The translations under genes and the position numbers were made by a program. A stretch of 64,000 nt of DNA from an uncultured Collinsella sp. GTDB taxonomy: Bacteria > Actinomycetota > Coriobacteriia > Coriobacteriales > Coriobacteriaceae. The notes under the pieces were generated by a model. The model was not told the origin of the DNA. It saw nothing but the letters and a program-made list of their open reading frames with translations, and did not search any database. Positions 43,073 through 49,995 of the stretch are shown piece after piece. Within the stretch, counting starts at the first letter, position 1. Each line of letters opens with the position of its first letter. Where the stretch lies: NCBI GenBank assembly GCA_905209455.1, contig CAJLTA010000003.1, positions 1 through 64,000 on the forward strand, given 5' to 3'.

Positions 43073-43381
43073 TTATTTGGTCAGCTGTTCGAGGAGCTGC
43101 TCACGCTGACGGACGCCGAGGCCCTGGACGCGACGGGTAGCGGAGATGCCGAGCTCCTCCATAATCTTGGCGGCCTTGGCCTTGCCATAACCAGGGAGAG
43201 ACTCGATGAGGGTGGAGACCTTCATGCGGGAAGCGATGGGATCATCGGAGTTGAGCACGGACTCGAGGGACTTCTCACCCTTCTTGATCTGCTCGCGAAG
43301 CTCAGCGCGGGCATGACGGGCGGCAGCGGCCTTCTCAAGAGCCTGCTTGCGCTGCTCGTCGGTAAGCTGAGGGAGTGCCAT
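43073..43381 (-). CDS. mihF: Integration host factor, actinobacterial type (mIHF)
   Basis: Nucleoid-associated DNA-binding protein, 102 aa. It has a long basic N-terminal helix and a helix-two-turn-helix, STLIESLPGYGKAKAAKIMEELGISATRRVQGLG (about 60-92), characteristic of mycobacterial mIHF and Streptomyces sIHF. The ATG at 43381 has GGAGG 6 bases upstream. It heads the mihF-gmk-rpoZ-thiI operon with a TGCTAAAAT extended -10 (43433-43425). Its presence is the clearest marker that the source is actinobacterial. Confidence 0.95.
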   Translation of the reverse strand: MALPQLTDEQRKQALEKAAAARHARAELREQIKKGEKSLESVLNSDDPIASRMKVSTLIESLPGYGKAKAAKIMEELGISATRRVQGLGVRQREQLLEQLTK

Positions 43382-43619
43382 TCGAACCTCCAAATAATTG
43401 GTTTAACATTCATTCGATGTTGGCATTTTAGCACGTCAAACGTACAAAATGCTCAATTGCGGCTCCATAGGTTAGACGATACCTGCAAAAAGTGCAATAT
43501 ATCGGGGGCAAAGTTAAGCCCCCGAACCGCGATTCCACACAATAGATGGGAAAGTTTTCGCAGGCACGGGGGCTATTTTGTGCTATTGACACCCAAAAGT
43601 GGCGACTTAAGGGAATCTT
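43382..43619. other. Intergenic region between mihF and pyrF
   Basis: Contains the mihF leader and its extended -10 (43425-43433) and a GGGGGC/GCCCCC hairpin at 43504-43523 without a T tract. The remaining 100 bp toward pyrF shows no ORF or clear terminator for the pyr operon. Confidence 0.6.
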
Positions 43620-44336
43620 TTACGCGACGTTTTCGACCAGCTCGGCGACAATGGCGTCAAAAGCGGCAACCGGGTCGTCGGCACCGGTGATGGGACGGCC
43701 CACCACGATATGGCTCGCGCCGCGCTCGATAGCCTGAGAAGGCGTGGCAACGCGGGACTGATCGCCCAGGGCCGCGCCCACGGGACGCACGCCCGGGGTC
43801 ACGATGAGGGCATCGGGGCCCAGCAGCTCGCGCATATCGTGAGCCTCCATCGGAGAGCACACGATACCGTCGATGCCGTTGGCCTGAGCAAGCTTCGCCA
43901 GGCGAGCGGCCTCCTCGGCCACAGGCGACTCGACGCCAATCTCGGCCAGCGAATCCCGGTTCATGCTCGTGAGTACGGTAATGGCGACAAGCTTGGCACG
44001 GTCCACGCGCGCCTCCTCGGCACCCTCGCGGCAGGCAGCGAGCATAGCGCCCGAGCCCAGGCCGTGAACCGAAAGCAGGTCGGCACCGGCAAGCGAGGCC
44101 GAGCGGGCAGCGCCGCGCACCTGATGCGGAATGTCATGGAACTTAAGGTCGAGGAAGACCTTAAAGCCAAGGTCCTTAAAGGTCTTGACGATCTGGGGAC
44201 CCTCGGCGTAATAGAGCGTCATGCCGACCTTGAGCCAAGCGGCATGGCCCGAAAGCTCATGGGCGAGCTCGAGCGCACGCTCACGATCGCAGTCAAGGGC
44301 GACGATAACGCGGTCGCGGGCGTCGGTCTCTAGCAT
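43620..44336 (-). CDS. pyrF: Orotidine 5'-phosphate decarboxylase
   Basis: Final step of UMP synthesis, 238 aa. The start LETDARDRVIVALDCDRE, the catalytic LDLKFHDIPHQVRGA block (about 59-73, with the Asp-Lys-Asp network) and the phosphate-binding TPGVRP and VVGRPI segments fit the short class I enzyme. The ATG at 44336 overlaps the pyrD stop by 7 bp; a longer open frame upstream is a shadow of pyrD. It is the last gene of the pyr operon. Confidence 0.96.
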   Translation of the reverse strand: MLETDARDRVIVALDCDRERALELAHELSGHAAWLKVGMTLYYAEGPQIVKTFKDLGFKVFLDLKFHDIPHQVRGAARSASLAGADLLSVHGLGSGAMLAACREGAEEARVDRAKLVAITVLTSMNRDSLAEIGVESPVAEEAARLAKLAQANGIDGIVCSPMEAHDMRELLGPDALIVTPGVRPVGAALGDQSRVATPSQAIERGASHIVVGRPITGADDPVAAFDAIVAELVENVA

Positions 44337-45238
44337 TCGAAAGCACCTACCAGCTCGTTGATGTCCTTCACGCCCTGGGACTCCGCCCAGGCCTCGAGCT
44401 CGTGCGCGATCTTGAGCGAAGCGCACGGATCGACGAAGTTGGCCATGCCGACCGACACGCAGGTAGCGCCAGCCAGGATAAACTCGGCCGCATCTTCGCC
44501 CGTCATGACACCGCCGACACCGTTGATGGGGATATCGACGGCCTGAGCAACCTCCCAGACCATGCGCACGGCGATGTGGTGGCACAGCGGGCCCGAAAGG
44601 CCACCCTTGGGCTTGGCCACACGGGACTTGCGGGTATGAACATCGATGGCCATGCCCTGGATGGAGTTAATGACCGAAAGGCCGTCGGCGCCGGCGGCCT
44701 CGAGAGCCTTGGCAATCTCGGCGACGTTAACCGGAGCCATCTTGACGAACAGCGGCTTGTCGGTCACCTTGCGGCAGGCGGCCATGACGGAAGAGGCGCC
44801 CTCGGGCGTGGAGCCCATGGCGGCACCGCCGGCGGCGATGTTGGGGCAGCTGACGTTGATCTCGTAGCCGGCAGCCCAGGGGCACAGCTCGACAAACATC
44901 TCGAGCGCGCGCACAAACTCGTCAACGGAGTGCCCGGCAACCTGGCAAATGACCTGACAACCGTCCTTGGAAAGCTGCTCGAGCCACGGGCCGGACTCAC
45001 GGGCAAAGGCGGCAACACCGGGGTTCTGCAGGCCCACGGAGTTGATCATACCGCCGGGAATCTCGGCCATGCGGGGCGCAGGGTTGCCCGGCCAGGGCTC
45101 GGCGGCGCAGCCCTTGGTGGTAATGGCACCCAGCTGGGAAACATCGAAGAAATTCTGGAACTGCCAACCGTAGCCGAAGGTGCCGGCTGCGGTGTTGATG
45201 GGGTTCTGCATCTTGACGCCGCCGAAATCGACGGCCAT
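44330..45238 (-). CDS. pyrD: Dihydroorotate dehydrogenase catalytic subunit, class 1B
   Basis: Oxidises dihydroorotate to orotate using NAD through the partner PyrK, 302 aa. FMN/substrate motifs ITTKGC, NSVGLQNPG and INVSCPNIAAGG (catalytic Cys) are present, with KMAPNV-like and NGVGGVMTGEDAAEF phosphate-loop segments. The ATG at 45238 lies 15 bp after the pyrK stop; a GTG two codons upstream is an alternative, and no strong Shine-Dalgarno is visible. Confidence 0.95.
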   Translation of the reverse strand: MAVDFGGVKMQNPINTAAGTFGYGWQFQNFFDVSQLGAITTKGCAAEPWPGNPAPRMAEIPGGMINSVGLQNPGVAAFARESGPWLEQLSKDGCQVICQVAGHSVDEFVRALEMFVELCPWAAGYEINVSCPNIAAGGAAMGSTPEGASSVMAACRKVTDKPLFVKMAPVNVAEIAKALEAAGADGLSVINSIQGMAIDVHTRKSRVAKPKGGLSGPLCHHIAVRMVWEVAQAVDIPINGVGGVMTGEDAAEFILAGATCVSVGMANFVDPCASLKIAHELEAWAESQGVKDINELVGAFEC

Positions 45239-45252
45239 GTTCACGGTACCCA

Positions 45253-46044
45253 CTAGAAGACCACCACCTTGGAAGCATCGAACACGGGGCCGCACATGCA
45301 GGCGCCCTTCATACCGTCGACCGTCTCGACATTGCAGGTGTTGCAGGCGCCAAAGCCGCAGCTCATCATGCGCTCGAGAGACACCTCGCAGTACGCACCG
45401 GCCTCGGCGGCAGCGGCGGCGACTTTCTTCATCATGACGGCGGGGCCGCAGCTGGCCACGTAGTCGTAGCCGCCCTCGCCGAGCAGCTCGGCTGCCGGAT
45501 CGGTGCAAAAACCGTGCGTACCCAGCGTACCGTCGTCGGTGCACACGTTAACCGTGGCGCCCAGCGCGCGGAACTCATCGACACCCACGGCCTTGGACGC
45601 GGCGCCAAAACCCAAGCACACGTCCACATCAACACCCTGCTCGGCAAGCATACCGGCCAGGCACAGCACAGGCGGAACGCCGATGCCACCGGCGACGAGC
45701 AGGGCCTTCCTGGTGCCCTCGGGTACCATCCAGCCACGGCCACCGGGGCCCAGCAGGTTAGAGGTGGAGCCAGGGCCCATCTGGGACAAGCGACGGGTAT
45801 CGTCGCCCACGACGGCGTACCACAGCTCGACGGTGCCGGCCTCGGCGTCGGCGCGGTAGTAGCTCAGGGGCACGCGAAGCAGCGAGGACGCATCGCCGGG
45901 TACGGCGATGTTCACAAACTGACCGGGCTTGAGCGCACTTGCAAGCTTGGGGGCCGAGATGACGAGTGAGAAGATGCCGTCGGCAATCTCCCGGTTCGAG
46001 ACGACCTCGAAGTCGTGCATGCGTGCAGTGGAAGGTGTGGGCAT
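45253..46044 (-). CDS. pyrK: Dihydroorotate dehydrogenase electron-transfer subunit
   Basis: FAD and [2Fe-2S] subunit passing electrons from PyrD to NAD, 263 aa. The FAD-binding RVPLSYYRAD, the NAD-binding GGIGVPP and the C-terminal cluster cysteines (CGFGACNTC, then CMCG) are readable. The ATG at 46044 has GGAG 6 bases upstream. It is separated from pyrC by 92 bp with a strong hairpin (46092-46116). Confidence 0.94.
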   Translation of the reverse strand: MPTPSTARMHDFEVVSNREIADGIFSLVISAPKLASALKPGQFVNIAVPGDASSLLRVPLSYYRADAEAGTVELWYAVVGDDTRRLSQMGPGSTSNLLGPGGRGWMVPEGTRKALLVAGGIGVPPVLCLAGMLAEQGVDVDVCLGFGAASKAVGVDEFRALGATVNVCTDDGTLGTHGFCTDPAAELLGEGGYDYVASCGPAVMMKKVAAAAAEAGAYCEVSLERMMSCGFGACNTCNVETVDGMKGACMCGPVFDASKVVVF

Positions 46045-46091
46045 AGACGCTCCAATCCCCCATGCGGTTGCATGGTCCAAACGAATAGAAA

Positions 46092-46116
46092 GCGCGGCAC
46101 CGCAAGGGCGCCGCGC
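46092..46116 (-). terminator. Hairpin between pyrC and pyrK
   Basis: GCGCGGC pairs with GCCGCGC around a short loop, followed on the minus strand by TTTCTATTC. It lies inside the pyr operon, so it may partly terminate or stabilise the upstream mRNA and lower pyrKDF expression. Confidence 0.55.
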
Positions 46117-46136
46117 ACAAAAGCGATAAGGCTATG

Positions 46137-47426
46137 CTAGCAGATGCAGCCGTCAGCAAGCGTCTGCTTACCGCCGACAAACACATCGGTGGCACGACCG
46201 ATGAGCGTGCGGCCGGCAAAACCGGAGTTCTCGGCGCGCGACTCGTAACCGTCCTCGCCAACCGTCCAGGTTGCGGAGGGGTCGAACACGGTCAGGTCGG
46301 CGACAGAACCCGCCTTGACCTGAACCTGGTCGAGGCCCAGGATCTCACGCGGCTTGATGGCCATGAGCTCGACCATGCGAGCCATGCTCATCTTGCCCGT
46401 GTTGACCAGCTCGGTAAGCACAAGCGACAGCGAGGTCTCGAGGCCGATCATGCCAAAGGGCGCAAGCTCGAACTCGCGGGCCTTCTCCCACGGGGTGTGG
46501 GGAGCGTGATCGGTGACGATAACGTCGACGGTACCGTCGATGACACCCTGACGGATGGCCTCGGCGTCCTCGTCGGTGCGAAGCGGCGGATTAACCTTGA
46601 GCGAGGTGTTGTAGGTCTCGTCCAGGTCGTTCTCGGTCAGGAACATGTGGTGCGGGGTAGCCTCGCAGGTCACCTGGACACCGGCGGCCTTACCGGCTCG
46701 CACGAGTTCCAGGCCATGAGCGGTGGAGATGTGCTGGATGTGCAGCCTGGCACCGGTCAGCTTGGCGATCTCGATATCGCGAGCGATCTGCAGCTCCTCG
46801 CCTGCCGCCGGCCAGCCCTCGAGGGCCAGACGGGTCGAAACCTTGCCCTCGTTGATCTGACCGTGACCGACCAGATCCTCGTCCTGGCAGTGGCTCATAA
46901 AGACCTTGCCGAACATCTTGCCGTAGTCCATGCAGCGACGGAGCATGCCCGCGCCCTGCACGCCACGACCGTCGTCAGTGAAGGCGACGGCGCCGTGGGC
47001 GACCATATCGCCCATCTCAGACATGGCCTCGCCCTTAAGACCGCGGGTCATGGCGCCCGACGGATAGACGCGGCAGTGGCCGACCTCGGCAGCGCGGGAC
47101 TTAACGAACTCAACGACGGTGCCGTTATCGGTGACGGGATCGGTGTTGGGCATGGCGCACACGCCGGTGAAGCCGCCCTTGGCAGCAGCGCGGGTGCCAC
47201 TCTCGATGTCCTCTTTGACCTCGTAGCCAGGCTCGCGCAGATGCACGTGCATATCCACCAGGCCGGGGACGAGATACTTGCCGGAAAGGTCGCGGACCTC
47301 GACTCCCTCGGCGGCGAGGTTCTCGCCGACCTCGGCGATCTTGTCACCGTCGATCAGGACGTCGACGACACCGTCAAGCTCGACAGACGGATCGACGACG
47401 TGGGCATTCTTAAGAAGCAAGGCCAT
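46137..47426 (-). CDS. pyrC: Dihydroorotase
   Basis: Zinc amidohydrolase cyclising carbamoyl-aspartate to dihydroorotate, 429 aa, class I (Bacillus-like). Metal motif DMHVHLREPGYE (about 57-68), HISTAHGLE, the metal-binding Asp region VTDHAPH and TCEATPHHMFL are present. The ATG at 47426 follows GGAGG by 7 bases and overlaps the end of pyrB by 17 bp. Longer open frame upstream is not coding. Confidence 0.96.
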   Translation of the reverse strand: MALLLKNAHVVDPSVELDGVVDVLIDGDKIAEVGENLAAEGVEVRDLSGKYLVPGLVDMHVHLREPGYEVKEDIESGTRAAAKGGFTGVCAMPNTDPVTDNGTVVEFVKSRAAEVGHCRVYPSGAMTRGLKGEAMSEMGDMVAHGAVAFTDDGRGVQGAGMLRRCMDYGKMFGKVFMSHCQDEDLVGHGQINEGKVSTRLALEGWPAAGEELQIARDIEIAKLTGARLHIQHISTAHGLELVRAGKAAGVQVTCEATPHHMFLTENDLDETYNTSLKVNPPLRTDEDAEAIRQGVIDGTVDVIVTDHAPHTPWEKAREFELAPFGMIGLETSLSLVLTELVNTGKMSMARMVELMAIKPREILGLDQVQVKAGSVADLTVFDPSATWTVGEDGYESRAENSGFAGRTLIGRATDVFVGGKQTLADGCIC

Positions 47427-48354
47427 TATCGGCACCTCCAAGCAGCAGATACAGGATAGCCATACGCACGCAGATGCCGGCGTAGACCTGCTCCAGGATG
47501 ACGGAGCGTTGCGGGTGGTCGGCCATGTAGGAGTCGAACTCGACACCGCGGTTGATGGGGCCCGGGTGACAGATGATCGCATCGGGCTTCATGAGCTTCT
47601 CGCGGTCCTTGGTCAGACCGAAGAGCTTGTGGTACTCACGAATGGTCGGGAACGGGGCACCCTCGAGACGCTCCTGCTGCACGCGCAGCATGTAGACGAC
47701 GTCCAGCTCGGGCAAGACGGAATCGAGGTCGCTCGTCACGTGGTCGCAGCCCAGGACCTCGGGCGCCGGCGGCAGCAGCGTGCCGGGGGCGACGGCGTAG
47801 GTCTCGCAGCCCATGATCTTAAGGGCGGGGATCAGCGAGCCGCAGACGCGGGAGTGCGCGATATCGCCGACGACGGCGACCTTCAGACCGTGGAAGTCAC
47901 CCTTGTGCTCCCAGATGGTGTACAGGTCGAGCAGGGCCTGCGTGGGATGGTTGTGCTTGCCGTCACCGGCGCAGATGACGCTCGCGGGCGAGTTCTGCGT
48001 GACGATGTAGGGAGCACCGGCGTGCTTATCGCGCACGACGATGCAGTCGATCTTGTAGGCGTTGAGGGTCTCGACGGTGTCGACGAGGCTCTCGCCCTTG
48101 ACCGTGGAGGTCGAGGAGCCGCCAAAGTTGAGGCTGTCGGCCGAAAGACGCTTCTCAGCGAGCTCGAAGGAGCTGCGGGTACGCGTCGAGGGCTCGTTGA
48201 ACATGTTGACGATGGTCTTGCCCTTGAGCGTGGGGACCTTCTTGATCGCACGCTCGTTGACCTCGGAGAACGCCTTGGCGGTCTCGAGGATGAGCTTAAT
48301 GTCCTCTTCGGAGTACTCGGTAATGTCGATCAGGTGTTTATGGTTGAACGCCAC
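47410..48354 (-). CDS. pyrB: Aspartate carbamoyltransferase catalytic subunit
   Basis: First committed step, carbamoyl phosphate plus aspartate, 314 aa. The carbamoyl-phosphate motif NEPSTRTRSSFELAEKRL (about 54-71), GDGKHNHPTQALLD and the aspartate-binding HPGPINRG are intact. Two GTG starts are possible; 48354 is preferred because GGAGG is 10 bases upstream, while the GTG at 48366 lies within that site. No pyrI regulatory subunit is adjacent, so this is the unregulated Gram-positive type. Confidence 0.94.
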   Translation of the reverse strand: MAFNHKHLIDITEYSEEDIKLILETAKAFSEVNERAIKKVPTLKGKTIVNMFNEPSTRTRSSFELAEKRLSADSLNFGGSSTSTVKGESLVDTVETLNAYKIDCIVVRDKHAGAPYIVTQNSPASVICAGDGKHNHPTQALLDLYTIWEHKGDFHGLKVAVVGDIAHSRVCGSLIPALKIMGCETYAVAPGTLLPPAPEVLGCDHVTSDLDSVLPELDVVYMLRVQQERLEGAPFPTIREYHKLFGLTKDREKLMKPDAIICHPGPINRGVEFDSYMADHPQRSVILEQVYAGICVRMAILYLLLGGADNGLAS

Positions 48355-48358
48355 GGTA

Positions 48359-48955
<597 letters not shown>

Positions 48956-49063
48956 TCACATGTCTTGACTGCTGACACAGTCAAAAAAATAGATGCCCGA
49001 CCGCTCAAAGCGGACCAGACACCCACAAGGAAGGGCTGCTCTATGGCAGCTATGTAATTCCAT
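48956..49063 (-). CDS. Possible 35-aa leader peptide overlapping the pyr attenuator
   Basis: An ATG at 49063 opens a 35-codon frame (MELHSCHRAALPCGCLV start, IYFFD over the terminator T-run) ending in TGA 15 bases before the pyrR ATG. It spans the antiterminator and terminator, recalling the pyrL leader of enteric pyrBI. Only a weak G-rich stretch stands in for a Shine-Dalgarno, and the start lies inside a hairpin arm. It may be chance. Confidence 0.3.
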   Translation of the reverse strand: MELHSCHRAALPCGCLVRFERSGIYFFDCVSSQDM

Positions 49064-49096
49064 GTGGGTATCTCGTACCCCTTTAATGGTCAAGGG
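48983..49096 (-). promoter_or_regulatory. pyr operon leader, probable transcription attenuator
   Basis: On minus-strand RNA: terminator hairpin (49023-48992, core CCGC/GCGG 49013-49001) plus seven U (48989-48983). The antiterminator is a 10-bp pairing of 49072-49063 with 49027-49018 that uses the terminator 5' arm, enclosing GGAA/UUCC and a GCUGC/GCAGC hairpin. An anti-antiterminator GGGUA/UACCC (49080-49066) uses the antiterminator 5' arm. The arms exclude each other in order, as in PyrR attenuators, although no classic PyrR loop was recognised. Confidence 0.65.
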
Positions 49097-49197
49097 ATAG
49101 TGTAGCCAACCTCGAGCTTAATTGCGAGCATAAATACGGAGCAATCCGTAAACGGAGCCCAACGCTCAATAAACCTATATATATTTGTGGGACGAGC

Positions 49198-49226
49198 TTG
49201 AAAACCTTGTTGCGAGCTGGCATAAT
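49198..49226 (+). promoter_or_regulatory. Plus-strand promoter upstream of rpmB
   Basis: TTGAAA (49198-49203) and CATAAT (49221-49226) are separated by exactly 17 bp. It would give a leader of about 160 nt for rpmB. Confidence 0.6.
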
Positions 49227-49332
49227 CCCCTCTGCTGCACGCAAATCGGATCTACGTCCAGGGCCGTGGCGTGGGCACTATCGCCAAAAGAGAAATATCT
49301 CTGTGTAGATTACGCACAGGGAGCTGCTTCTG

Positions 49333-49341
49333 TGCTATAGT
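49333..49341 (+). promoter_or_regulatory. Extended -10 promoter proximal to rpmB
   Basis: TGCTATAGT, identical to the rpsT promoter nonamer, lies 55 bp before the rpmB start. There is no good -35. Confidence 0.55.
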
Positions 49342-49395
49342 TCAGGCTTGTTTGTTAACGCGACATGTTCGTTTGTCGCCCAAGGAGGGTCAGTT

Positions 49396-49584
49396 ATGTC
49401 CAAAGTTTGCGAAGTTTGCGGTAAGCACCCCGTTGCCGGTCGCTCCATCAGCCACTCTCACCGCGTCACCAACCGTAAGTTCCGCCCCAACATCCAGCGC
49501 GTTTACGTCGTCGTCGACGGTCATCGTCGCAAGATGAACGTTTGCTCCACCTGCCTCAAGTCCGGCAAGGTTGCGCGCTCCTAA
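49396..49584 (+). CDS. rpmB: 50S ribosomal protein L28 (zinc-ribbon type)
   Basis: Large-subunit protein, 62 aa. Start MSKVCEVCGKHPVAGRSISHSH and end CSTCLKSGKV give the four cysteines (CxxC, CxxC) of the zinc-binding C+ form of L28. AGGAGG lies 7 bases before the ATG at 49396; the frame is open upstream but lies in the leader. It is monocistronic, between two promoters and a strong terminator, and divergent from the pyr operon. Confidence 0.97.
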   Translation: MSKVCEVCGKHPVAGRSISHSHRVTNRKFRPNIQRVYVVVDGHRRKMNVCSTCLKSGKVARS

Positions 49585-49652
49585 ATAAGGTCTTACCAAC
49601 AAGTACCTCGGACTCTCCGGGTCAAAGACCTCGCGTTCACATAGAACTTACC

Positions 49653-49685
49653 AAAGGCGCCCTCCCCTACGGAGGGCGCCTTTTT
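49653..49685 (+). terminator. Terminator of rpmB
   Basis: A stem GGCGCCCTCC with GGAGGGCGCC (49656-49665, 49671-49680), loop CCTAC, followed by TTTTT on the plus strand. A-runs before the stem may let it work both ways. Confidence 0.92.
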
Positions 49686-49946
49686 GGTTTATTGACTACC
49701 AACTGATCGTAAGACGACAACTACTAACATATGAATATGCAAAAGTCGTTCTCGATAACCCGACGCCTTTAAACCAAAAACCCTCTGGAACCAAATGCTG
49801 GCCAATACGGCTTCAGGGCACCTGCAAGGCGCAAAGCATCCGATCTTTCCTACGCTAAGTAGCATAATTTAGTTGAAACGGTTCATTTGGTTGAAGCGTT
49901 TTAGTATGCCTTTTACGGGAATCTGACCGTTTACCGAATTATTTCT

Positions 49947-49955
49947 TGCTATCAT
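49947..49955 (+). promoter_or_regulatory. Extended -10 promoter of adhE
   Basis: TGCTATCAT lies 41 bp before the adhE start and matches the rpsB promoter nonamer. No clear -35 is seen; a dyad at 49874-49885 could bind a regulator. Confidence 0.5.
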
Positions 49956-49995
49956 GCAAGGCGTAGGGTAAATCTCCGATCGCAAGGAGACACAA

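Larger units (their letters stand above)
49585..49995 (+). other. 411-bp region between rpmB and adhE
   Basis: Contains the rpmB terminator (49653-49685), an A+T-rich stretch with a TGAAACGGTTCA dyad (49874-49885), the probable adhE extended -10 (49947-49955) and its Shine-Dalgarno. No coding sequence is supported. Confidence 0.7.

Noticed and set aside
43504..43523. GGGGGC/GCCCCC hairpin as the pyr operon terminator.
   Set aside because: It lies about 100 bp past pyrF and has no T-run on the minus strand.
49772..49795. Two AACCAAA copies upstream of adhE as further members of the recA/comEA motif.
   Set aside because: They are 17 bp apart, out of helical phase, and lack the flanking G/C pattern.
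49874..49885. TGAAACGGTTCA dyad upstream of adhE as a Rex (redox) operator.
   Set aside because: It lacks the TTGTGA/TCACAA half-sites of Rex; some other regulator may bind, but nothing supports a name.
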